Virus record (IMG/VR): IMGVR_UViG_3300022699_000134
Span: 1-27,575 of that record
From: a virus
Strand: one strand, 5' to 3'
DNA length: 27,575 bases
Shown here: in pieces, positions 7,225 to 14,458 of the stretch
How positions within the stretch are numbered: the stretch's first letter is position 1
Layout: each line of letters starts with the position of its first letter
Translations under genes and position numbers: made by a program
The notes under the pieces: model-generated
The model's database searches: none
What the model was told of the DNA's origin: nothing
Seen by the model: only the letters and a program-made list of their open reading frames with translations

Positions 7225-7670
7225 TGATTGAGCAAGCTGGACAACTTGATAGGAGAGTGACCATACAAAAGCCGGTCAACGCTCGTGTCTATACTACTAA
7301 TGCTACCGATGCTTTCGGTCAGCGTGTTGGTGGAGACTCAGGTGTTGTTGAGGGTGAGGATTGTGTTGTTTCCGATATCAACGAGTTAGGAGGTATTGAA
7401 GGAGACCCCTTTGGTCAGCTTGTCGTTGACTACATTACTTTGGCGCAAGTATGGGCCAATGTGAAGGAAAAGGTAGGTAACGAGGGTGAGAAAGGTGATA
7501 TGTTGGCCTCCACTAAAAAGGTGGAGTTCATCATAAGATACCGCACGGATGTGAACGCAGAGATGCGTGTATTATACAACAACGAAATATATAAAATTGA
7601 GACCGTGCAAAACGCTGATGCTCGCAAAGCATATTTGAAGTTGGTTTGTTTATGGTCTGATGCGCAATAA
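7224..7670 (+). CDS. Head closure (stopper) protein, SPP1 gp16-like
   Basis: The family marker is near the N-terminus: AGQLDRRVTIQKPV, then DAFGQRVGG. The middle contains LAQVWANVKEKVGNEG, and the C-terminus has the small barrel strands VEFIIRYRTDVNAEMRVLYN and YKIETVQNAD. It is 148 residues long, somewhat larger than usual because of an insert around residues 36-62. It plugs the portal and forms the tail docking surface. It sits between the adaptor and the gp10-like gene. Confidence 0.85.
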   Translation: MIEQAGQLDRRVTIQKPVNARVYTTNATDAFGQRVGGDSGVVEGEDCVVSDINELGGIEGDPFGQLVVDYITLAQVWANVKEKVGNEGEKGDMLASTKKVEFIIRYRTDVNAEMRVLYNNEIYKIETVQNADARKAYLKLVCLWSDAQ

Positions 7671-7672
7671 GG

Positions 7673-8209
7673 ATGGAGAAGGTACGAGTAAAACTTGAGG
7701 GCGCTGATGAGCTCATGCGTAAGCTCAAGAAGCTCGATGACAGACTTAAAAAGAAGGTCATCAAGCAAATAGGGAAAAAATCTCTACCTCCTATGGTTGA
7801 TTCTTATGTTAGAAACATCACCAAAGCAGATGAGGTGTTCAAGGTCTATAGAAAGGGCAAGATATATGCCGAGATTATGCCAGGACAACTAAAAGAAAGT
7901 ATAGGTATTAAAACGCCTAAGTATTTACAAAGCTCAAACGTAGTAGGTATGAGTGTAGGCCCTAGGAGGTCTGGGCGCTACAAATCCCCAACCAAAGGCG
8001 GCTGGTACGGTGGTATGCTTAATTTTGGATGGCTTCGAGTTGGAGGAAATCAGAAAGAGAAATACTCCGGTGAAAATAAAGGCTTTGCTCAAAAGGCACA
8101 AAGTGCTGCAAAAGTAAAGGTAAGGGTAAAGTTCGTGCGTAACTTTAACCAAATTGTAGGTAGAGAACTAAAAAAGCTCAAGTTTGGGCAAAGATTTGGT
8201 TTGCGATGA
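7673..8209 (+). CDS. HK97 gp10-like tail completion protein
   Basis: The start, VRVKLEGADELMRKLKKLDD, followed by a run of lysines and LPPMVDSYVRNI, matches the HK97 gp10 family of neck/tail completion proteins. The later part is basic and glycine-rich (GPRRSGRYKSPTKGGWYGGM, FGWLRVGG), also typical. At 178 residues it is slightly long. It overlaps the next gene by four bases (ATGA), supporting translational coupling in the connector block. Confidence 0.82.
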   Translation: MEKVRVKLEGADELMRKLKKLDDRLKKKVIKQIGKKSLPPMVDSYVRNITKADEVFKVYRKGKIYAEIMPGQLKESIGIKTPKYLQSSNVVGMSVGPRRSGRYKSPTKGGWYGGMLNFGWLRVGGNQKEKYSGENKGFAQKAQSAAKVKVRVKFVRNFNQIVGRELKKLKFGQRFGLR

Positions 8210-8592
8210 TAGGCAAAGTGATAAAATACAAATTTGACAACACGAGCAGCTTAAACAGTGTTTTTGCCGGCCGTGTTTATCCATTGGTGGGTGCTCAAAC
8301 GAGCGCTCGACCTTTTTGTATTTACGACACTACCAGCATCAGAACCGAGGGCTCAAAAGATGCAGATAGTCACATTGATGTGGTAAATGTAGAGCTTACT
8401 TTAATAGGTGATAACTACGGCGTCCTCCAGGAGGCTGTGGAAAATATACGCACAGCATTTGTGCGAATGAAGGAAACAATTAGCGCTGTAGATGTTCAAT
8501 CGTGTGAATTTGAGACTCAATCAGAGATCTTTAATGCGGACGAGGAGACGTTTGCTGTTGCGGTTGATTTAAGTTTTAGAATAGGTAAATAA
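8206..8592 (+). CDS. Tail terminator / completion protein, DUF3168-like
   Basis: The 128-residue protein shows the DUF3168 / HK97 gp11 arrangement: a helix, then VFAGRVYPLVGAQTSARPFC, then YDTTSIRTEG and a beta strand VVNVELTLIGDNY, then a helix VLQEAVENIRTAFVRM. This family caps the tail tube at the head-proximal end. Position between the gp10-like gene and the tube protein is canonical. The short gap to the next gene holds an A-rich leader. Confidence 0.82.
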   Translation: MIGKVIKYKFDNTSSLNSVFAGRVYPLVGAQTSARPFCIYDTTSIRTEGSKDADSHIDVVNVELTLIGDNYGVLQEAVENIRTAFVRMKETISAVDVQSCEFETQSEIFNADEETFAVAVDLSFRIGK

Positions 8593-8609
8593 TAAAAAAT
8601 TGTAGCTAT

Positions 8610-9044
8610 ATGGCAGCAAGCACAAACATTATGAATAGTAGCGATGTGGTAATTCGCATTGGTACTGACGGAGCAACCTACGAGACTGTAGGTAAAATGA
8701 CCAGCGCTAACCTTAGCGTTTCTGTAGAGACAAGAGACACGACCAATAAAGATAGTGGTGCGTGGAACGAGTCTCTAGTAGGTATGAAATCTTGGACGCT
8801 CAGCGGCGAGGGTTTGGTAGTGTATAATAATAGCGGTAAGGCAACGCCTGACGATATTTATACGTATCTAAACAACCGCACTGAGGTGCATATTGAGTTT
8901 GGCTCAGAGACAGCAGACGAAATCTACTACTCGGGTCAAGGATTTATCACTGAGTTCTCAAACGACAGTGGTTTTGAAGATAACGCAACATTCAGCTTTA
9001 CGCTTCAAGGAAACGGAGCATTGACGCAAGGCACTCGTGCATAA
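8610..9044 (+). CDS. Major tail tube protein
   Basis: This is the tube-forming subunit of the siphovirus tail, 144 residues. Family features are VVIRIGTDGATYETVGKMTS, SVSVETRDTTNKDSGAWNES, the WTLSGEGLVVYNN strand pair, and a C-terminal ATFSFTLQGNGAL. It lies in the expected place and is followed by an intrinsic terminator, as often seen after this highly expressed gene, where partial read-through lowers expression of the downstream tail genes. Confidence 0.88.
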   Translation: MAASTNIMNSSDVVIRIGTDGATYETVGKMTSANLSVSVETRDTTNKDSGAWNESLVGMKSWTLSGEGLVVYNNSGKATPDDIYTYLNNRTEVHIEFGSETADEIYYSGQGFITEFSNDSGFEDNATFSFTLQGNGALTQGTRA

Positions 9045-9048
9045 TCTT

Positions 9049-9077
9049 AAGGGGAGGGGCGGCGCCTCTCCCCTTTT
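9049..9077 (+). terminator. Intrinsic terminator after the tail tube gene
   Basis: A GC-rich hairpin pairs AAGGGGAGGGGC with GCCTCTCCCCTT (12 bp with one G-T wobble and a short GGC loop) and ends in TTTT. It lies five bases after the tail tube stop and 16 bases before the next start, so it probably attenuates transcription into the chaperone and tape measure genes. Confidence 0.8.
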
Positions 9078-9092
9078 AAATAAAACACAACA

Positions 9093-9410
9093 ATGACGAA
9101 TTTTAAGGTAAAAGTAGCAGAACAACAGTATCCGGTAAAATACGGCTTCAACGCATTGAGGTTATTTACACAAGAGGCTGGTCTCGAGTTGAAAGACTTG
9201 GAGACGCTAGGGGAAAACATCAAACTGGACCACGCTATTATTTTGGTATGGGCAGGTTTAAAGGACGGCGCAAGAGCTGAGAAGCAATCTTTTGATCTTG
9301 AGATTGAAGATGTGGCCGATATGATGGACGAGGACCCAACACTGCTCAACCAATGTATGGAGCTTTTTGTAGCTTCATTCATCAAACCGGCTGCGACTGA
9401 AAAAAAGTAA
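9093..9410 (+). CDS. Tail assembly chaperone, gpG-like short product
   Basis: The 105-residue protein sits between tail tube and tape measure, where siphoviruses encode the chaperone that coats the tape measure during tail assembly. It has an N-terminal beta strand pair (TNFKVKVAEQQYPVKYGFNA) and a helical body (LRLFTQEAGLELKDLE; DVADMMDEDPTLLNQCMELF), typical of the tail assembly chaperone fold. It ends TEKK-stop, and the last codons form a slippery heptamer, so a fraction of ribosomes should continue into the -1 frame to make the longer gpGT-like protein. Confidence 0.85.
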   Translation: MTNFKVKVAEQQYPVKYGFNALRLFTQEAGLELKDLETLGENIKLDHAIILVWAGLKDGARAEKQSFDLEIEDVADMMDEDPTLLNQCMELFVASFIKPAATEKK

Positions 9411-9467
9411 ACGCCCAACCTAGTGAAGACATCTCCTGGGATGACTTGGAGGCGATAGGCTTGGGCG
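9401..9467 (+). promoter_or_regulatory. Programmed -1 ribosomal frameshift signal
   Basis: The heptamer A_AAA_AAG (9401-9407, in the reading frame of the gene starting at 9093) precedes the UAA stop directly. Four bases later CGCCCAACCTA (9412-9422) can pair with TAGG (9456-9459) and TTGGGCG (9461-9467): an 11-bp stem with one bulged C, enclosing a 33-base loop. A slip of -1 joins the first frame to the one ending at 9742. The heptamer is the classic bacterial slippery sequence. Confidence 0.88.
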
Positions 9468-9742
9468 AGATGGGATTGAGTGTTGAGGAGTTTTACAATA
9501 TGACGCCTCGCCAATTCCATAACAAAAGAGACGGCTTCCACCGCCAGCTTGAGTACAAGACTCAACTGATGTGGGAGGTCACAAGGTGGCAGGCGGCGGT
9601 GAACATCGCTCCTCACACAAAAAAGAGGTTAGGACCGAGAGACTTGGTGCAGTTCCCCTGGGATGCAAAAAGCAGCAACAAGGTGCACAGAGCAGCGAGT
9701 TTTGAGGAAGTGCAAGAAGCGGTAAAAAAGATGTTCGGATGA
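9407..9742 (+). CDS. Tail assembly chaperone C-terminal extension (gpT-like), made by -1 frameshift
   Basis: This frame has no convincing start codon of its own; the only internal candidate would be a TTG at 9446. Read from the frameshift it continues VNAQPSEDISWDDLEAIGLG and then MGLSVEEFYNMTPRQFHNKR, the 'LGLSPDEFWxLTPREF' pattern of gpGT extensions. The fused product would be about 216 residues (105 + 111). The gene ends by overlapping the ATG of the tape measure by four bases. In lambda and many other phages the G-to-GT ratio controls tail assembly on the tape measure. Confidence 0.87.
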   Translation, partial: VNAQPSEDISWDDLEAIGLGEMGLSVEEFYNMTPRQFHNKRDGFHRQLEYKTQLMWEVTRWQAAVNIAPHTKKRLGPRDLVQFPWDAKSSNKVHRAASFEEVQEAVKKMFG

Positions 9743-11400
9743 GCAAACAAGATTTAGACTTTAAGATTGGTGCGGACCTCAAGCAGTTCCGCAGCGCAAT
9801 GGGCAACATTGACCACAGCTTAAAAAAGTTGAGCGGTGGTTTCAGAGGTCTTGGCGGCGTCATTGGCGCTGCTTTTGTCGTTGATGCCGTTGCTGACTTT
9901 ACGCAGCAATCTTTAGACCTTGCGATGCAAGCCGAGGGGGTAAAGACCGCTTTTGACCGACTCAACGACCCGAATCTACTTAATGACTTAAGAAAAGCTA
10001 CTGCAGGCACTGTTTCTGATTTGGAGCTTATGAAATCTGCGGTAAATGCTAAAAACTTCCGCATCCCAATGGATGTGCTTGCGAAAGGTTTGGAGTTTGC
10101 ACAGCGCAGAGCGCAAGAGACGGGTCAGAGTGTTGACTACCTCGTTGACTCTTTCGTTACCGGTTTGGGGCGTAAGAGTGTGATGATTTTGGATAACCTC
10201 GGTATCTCTGCTGCTGAATTAAAGGAGCAGATGGAAGGTGGCGCAGATATGACTGAGGCTGTTGGTAAGATTATCGACCAGGAGTTTGCTAAGGCTGGAG
10301 AGCGTATTGTCACTACCACTATGAAGGTGGAGCAACAGCGTGCAGAGATTGAGAACCTCAAGACCGATATTGGTACTAAATTATTGCCAGCGTATAGCGG
10401 TGTCTTGTCTATCGTCTCAAGTATCGTTGATACGCTTTCTAAACCACTGCCGGATAGTTTTGCTGTTAGTGGTAAAACAGAGGAACAGCTTAGGAGCCAG
10501 GTAAAGGAGCTAGAAAAGCGTATTGAGATTAACAACCGAGACCTTGCCAACGCTCCTAAGAATCTTACCTATATTAAGAACGTCGATAGGCTTGAGGCAT
10601 TGCGCACCGAGACCTTAAAAGCGTTAAATGCTAAACTTGAGGAGAAGGAAGAAGCCGAGCGCATAAAAAGTGGTGAGGCAGCAAGGCTGTACCTTGAGGA
10701 GGAAAAGGTAAAAAAAGCTAAAGCGCTCGCAGCGGCTACGGAAGTATACAATCAAAAACTAGATGATGCTTTACCAAAGCTCAAGGCGGTGCGTAAAGAG
10801 ATGGACAAGATGTTTAAGCCAGGTGCCGTTGATGAGAGGCTGTTGGCAAAACAACTTGGTTTTGACGATGTAAACCTTGAGCTTGAGGAGATACCGGAAG
10901 CAACCGAGCAGATTGAAGAGTTTGAGAACGCTACCTTTAAGAGCTTCGAGCAAATTAATGCAGAGCGTGAGCGACTGCAACAAGGTTTTGCAATGATGGG
11001 CGGAGTGCTGCAGGCATCTTTTGCTGCAGCCTTTGCACCGTTAGAAGAAGGAGAGACACGCATCGGCAATTTTGCTGAGGTGTTCGTTCAGCAGCTAAAG
11101 ATGATGGTTGCGCAGCTCTTAGCTACTGCCGCAGCGGCTGCAGTGTTAGCTACTATTATGAGTATTGCCTTTGGTGGCGCTGGCGCTGCCGGTGCTAAGA
11201 TATTTGGCCAGAATGGTATGAGCTTTGGAGACCTCTTCGGCAAATCATTTGGAATGAGTGGTGGAGGCTTTGGCTTCAACAGCGCAGCGGCTGGAGGAAT
11301 GCAGGGCGGCATCCAAATCTTTGGAACTTTATCAGGTCAAGACATACTACTCTCTAATGAGAGAGCGGGAAGAAATAGAACACGACAAAGAGGCTTTTAA
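9739..11400 (+). CDS. Tail tape measure protein
   Basis: This protein sets tail length and exits the tail during DNA injection. At 553 residues it is short; the usual ~0.15 nm per residue would predict a tail of about 80 nm. The N-terminus (FKIGADLKQFRSAMGNIDHS) and the glycine-rich hydrophobic GGFRGLGGVIGAAFVVDAVA are family-typical. Residues ~250-390 are charged helix or coiled coil. A membrane-like stretch around 455-485 (MMVAQLLATAAAAAVLATIM and following) is the usual hydrophobic segment. The end is glycine-rich. It shares its last base with the next ATG. Confidence 0.88.
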   Translation: MSKQDLDFKIGADLKQFRSAMGNIDHSLKKLSGGFRGLGGVIGAAFVVDAVADFTQQSLDLAMQAEGVKTAFDRLNDPNLLNDLRKATAGTVSDLELMKSAVNAKNFRIPMDVLAKGLEFAQRRAQETGQSVDYLVDSFVTGLGRKSVMILDNLGISAAELKEQMEGGADMTEAVGKIIDQEFAKAGERIVTTTMKVEQQRAEIENLKTDIGTKLLPAYSGVLSIVSSIVDTLSKPLPDSFAVSGKTEEQLRSQVKELEKRIEINNRDLANAPKNLTYIKNVDRLEALRTETLKALNAKLEEKEEAERIKSGEAARLYLEEEKVKKAKALAAATEVYNQKLDDALPKLKAVRKEMDKMFKPGAVDERLLAKQLGFDDVNLELEEIPEATEQIEEFENATFKSFEQINAERERLQQGFAMMGGVLQASFAAAFAPLEEGETRIGNFAEVFVQQLKMMVAQLLATAAAAAVLATIMSIAFGGAGAAGAKIFGQNGMSFGDLFGKSFGMSGGGFGFNSAAAGGMQGGIQIFGTLSGQDILLSNERAGRNRTRQRGF

Positions 11401-14225
11401 TGGGGGTAAGACTGCAAGGTGAGTTCCGTACACTTAAGGACGATCAATATCAAGTACAAATCATTGACAGCGCCTATAATGGTGTGGTCCACAACATCAA
11501 GCTAGACGGCAACGGCTTCACACTCACGCATGACGGTGAGACGGATGTTATCTATAGCCCTATTGTTGGCTCTAGCGTGAGCGTTGGGTTCTACAACGAG
11601 AGCACGGCTGTGGACCAATTCCGCACGGCATTGCTTAATGCCCAGGACAAGCAGTTCAGCATCCGCATCCTAAAGTACAGCAAGCCAAGCCAAGAGAACA
11701 TCCTTAACGACTACCGCAATAGAGTGGTCGGCGATGGTGGTGAGTTCGAGGCAGGCAACTGCGTCAATGATGCTTTAATAGCTCTAGGTGTAGGCTCAGA
11801 GAGCCGCAGCAATATATTTAGCGATTACACCAAAGAGCGTGTAGAGACCGACGGCGGTACTTACGAGAGTGAGAACTGCGTGGTCAGTGCAATAAATGCA
11901 CTGGGCGGCACTACCGACATCCCTCAAGAGCTTTATTCTTTGTATTGGACCGGATACATTGCTCAAGACCTCATCGAAGAGGCAGACGAGAGCAAGCCAC
12001 GATTGATGGAGATTACTGCTGCTGACGGCATCAGCTTGCTGAGCACGGTGGACTACAACTTTGGTTTGGTGCAAAGTAACAACCGTACTTTTAAGGAAGC
12101 TATTATCGAGATGCTTGAAGACGCTGGCATTGCCTCTCTGTTTGAGACCGATGAGCCATTACTTACAAGTGTGGTGAACTGGTACGCTGAGGAGATGACC
12201 TACAGCGACACGATGGACCCGTTAGATAATACGAAAGTGGACCTCAAGGTCTTTACTTTTTGGACGCAAGGTCAAGAGCGTGAATATACACAGAGCTTAC
12301 AAGTCATCAGAGAGATGTGTATCATAATGGGCGCAAGGTTCTACTTCTCCGGAGGCAGTTACCGCTTTGAGCAGATAGGTGAGCGTGATAAGATAAACAT
12401 CCGAGAGTTTAAGTACCTCAAGAGCGGAACACAAGACAGTTTGAGCACGGTGGTCCAAGATGTGCTCGTAGACCAGGACGAGGTCTTCAGGTCTCAAGGT
12501 GTGTTCCGATTCCTCCCAGCTGTGAAGCGTGTGGAGCTTATCCAGGAGCGCAAGAGTGAAGCCAACCTCATCGGAGGTGTGGTGACTTACGACTCGCAGT
12601 TTGGTGATGAGATTGACGTGGGCATCATTCCAAGTGCAGACAATGGCCGTATCAATCTACAGATGCGCTCTAAGTTCCAAACCTATATACAAACGCCTTT
12701 GGTAGGTGTGGCTACTCCAGTATTCGAGGTGTACATCCGCTTGGAGCCGTCGGACGGCACTGCGGACCAATATTATACCAATTCTCTGGTCAGTGGGTTC
12801 ACCTCATTTGGTCCAGGATCGTGGGGCACTACTTACGGCAGTTACAAGTGGGCAGCAACGAATGTGAGCAGACAAGTATCAAGCACTACTAGAACGCTCC
12901 ATGCTATGGCCACAGCTCCGCTGCCTAAAGATGGAGAGATTTACATAGATATTACGATTTTAGGATTCTACGACTCGCAAGGGAGCTCGACGAGTTTCTT
13001 CACCGGTAGCAATACCTTTGCTTGGGCGGTAGACCTTGAGCGTGCGCAGTTTGTAAACGACAATACTAGAGGTACTGTTCAAAGCACATTCTACGCTATC
13101 AACAGCAGTACAAACCTTGGCAGTAACATAGAGGTTTCACTAGGACCTATCTCTTTAGGTGATGGCCCAGGAGCCGCAGGGTCCTTAAGAGTATATACCG
13201 GTAGTGTGTACACGCCGTCTACGGGATGGCGCCAGGGGAATAGTGGTGACTATGTAGATGTGAGTAAGCTGGTAACAAAAGAGATACTCGCTCTTCAAGC
13301 TAAGGTAGTCAACCGCTTTGAGGGTCTGTTTATCAATGGTGGGGAGTTCCACAAGCGTTTGCGCTTTGACGGTGCTTATTGGCTGCCGTTGAGGTCTTCA
13401 CTCAATGCCAATAGAGACGAGATTCAGTTCGAGGCGTTCAAAATAGCTAAGATATCCGCTTTTGCTGATATCAGTAACAACCCGATAGAAATTGGAGACG
13501 CTACGGAAAACATAGACGTTTACGATTATCAAGGGCAGTATATAAACGCCTCTAATGGTGTGGTCGGTGGCATGACAGTCGATTCTGTCAATCAAACGCT
13601 CGGCCCATTCCAAGAGACGGCAACGGGTGCGCAAATCAACGGCACGGCAAACGTCACGGGCAACCTTTATTCTACGGACGTCATTGCATCGGGTGAAATC
13701 ACATCCGTTGACATCACGGCAACTGGAGATGTAAACGTTTCAAACACGATAAGTGCGGGCGGTGATATTACGACAACAAGCGACATCAGCGGCCGAGATG
13801 TAACGGCGGCAAACAATGCCGATGTTGGTGGCACGTTGGATGTTGAGGGTGCTACGACATTGGCCACGACATCCGTTGGTGAATTTACTACGACGGGGCG
13901 TGTGAACGTGACGATCAATGATATTGTCGGAGGCCCCGGAGGTAGTGAAACGCTATCGTTGAGCAATAATGTCAATTTTATCAGTTGGGAAACGGGCGAA
14001 GGTAACGGCACCTATACATTGAACCTACCGTCAAGTCAATCTGGCGTGATTATGCGCTTTAAGACCGACGATACTATTGAGGCCAATAAAACTATTCGAT
14101 TGTTGCCTCAGTCGGGTGAGGCTATCGATGGCGAGGGTGCTTATACAATGGACAGAAGTTTTGACGGCATCACGTTGATGGGTCACAACAACAACTGGTT
14201 CGTGATTCAGAAAAAAGAGAAATAG
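11400..14225 (+). CDS. Tail hub / baseplate protein with fibre-like C-terminus
   Basis: A 941-residue tail tip protein of the type found after the tape measure in Bacteroidota phages. Residues 1-95 form a beta-rich hub start. Residues ~101-130 and ~139-169 are two copies of a motif (DYxxRVxxDGGxxExxNCV plus a helix). After them the hub resumes with SLYWTGYIAQDLIEE and MEITAADGISLLSTVDYNF, so the repeats look inserted. From ~730 on, short Thr/Val/Asp/Gly strands (VTGNLYSTDVIASGEITSV and similar up to ~850) form a fibre-shaft-like beta region, followed by a GHNNNWFVIQ ending. Threonine codons in the shaft are mostly ACG, unlike the upstream part, suggesting the tip was acquired separately. Confidence 0.78.
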   Translation: MGVRLQGEFRTLKDDQYQVQIIDSAYNGVVHNIKLDGNGFTLTHDGETDVIYSPIVGSSVSVGFYNESTAVDQFRTALLNAQDKQFSIRILKYSKPSQENILNDYRNRVVGDGGEFEAGNCVNDALIALGVGSESRSNIFSDYTKERVETDGGTYESENCVVSAINALGGTTDIPQELYSLYWTGYIAQDLIEEADESKPRLMEITAADGISLLSTVDYNFGLVQSNNRTFKEAIIEMLEDAGIASLFETDEPLLTSVVNWYAEEMTYSDTMDPLDNTKVDLKVFTFWTQGQEREYTQSLQVIREMCIIMGARFYFSGGSYRFEQIGERDKINIREFKYLKSGTQDSLSTVVQDVLVDQDEVFRSQGVFRFLPAVKRVELIQERKSEANLIGGVVTYDSQFGDEIDVGIIPSADNGRINLQMRSKFQTYIQTPLVGVATPVFEVYIRLEPSDGTADQYYTNSLVSGFTSFGPGSWGTTYGSYKWAATNVSRQVSSTTRTLHAMATAPLPKDGEIYIDITILGFYDSQGSSTSFFTGSNTFAWAVDLERAQFVNDNTRGTVQSTFYAINSSTNLGSNIEVSLGPISLGDGPGAAGSLRVYTGSVYTPSTGWRQGNSGDYVDVSKLVTKEILALQAKVVNRFEGLFINGGEFHKRLRFDGAYWLPLRSSLNANRDEIQFEAFKIAKISAFADISNNPIEIGDATENIDVYDYQGQYINASNGVVGGMTVDSVNQTLGPFQETATGAQINGTANVTGNLYSTDVIASGEITSVDITATGDVNVSNTISAGGDITTTSDISGRDVTAANNADVGGTLDVEGATTLATTSVGEFTTTGRVNVTINDIVGGPGGSETLSLSNNVNFISWETGEGNGTYTLNLPSSQSGVIMRFKTDDTIEANKTIRLLPQSGEAIDGEGAYTMDRSFDGITLMGHNNNWFVIQKKEK

Positions 14226-14288
14226 GCAAATAGTAATGGTTAAGCCTTAAATGATACTTAATTTTATAACACATAAAACATCCACAAG

Positions 14289-14456
14289 ATGAACAACGCT
14301 CAATTTTATTACCTCCTACGGAGAGGCGTGTTTCATTCGGGTATTGGTTCGGTCGTTGCCGAATTTCGTTCACGAGTGATAGCCGACTCCGGTTTATTTG
14401 AATCACAAAAATGCGTCAATCAATCGGTCGCATCACTTAAAAAAACAATAGCATAA
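14289..14456 (+). CDS. Stand-alone copy of the hub repeat motif
   Basis: This is a 55-residue ORF starting MNNAQFYYLLRRGVFHSGIG. Residues 25-50 read EFRSRVIADSGLFESQKCVN plus QSVASL, the same pattern as both repeats in the hub (R-V-x-x-D-[GS]-G-x-[FY]-E-x-x-x-C-V, then a helix with a terminal ASL/AL). It lies between the hub gene and the receptor-binding candidate and ends two bases before the next ATG. Function is unknown; because the same unit occurs inside the hub, a tail-tip structural or assembly role is likely. The 63 bases before it hold nothing I can identify. Confidence 0.75.
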   Translation: MNNAQFYYLLRRGVFHSGIGSVVAEFRSRVIADSGLFESQKCVNQSVASLKKTIA

Positions 14457-14458
14457 TT

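Noticed and set aside
9446-9742. Independent 98-codon gene with TTG start
   Set aside because: The same frame is open back to a slippery heptamer and belongs to the frameshift product.
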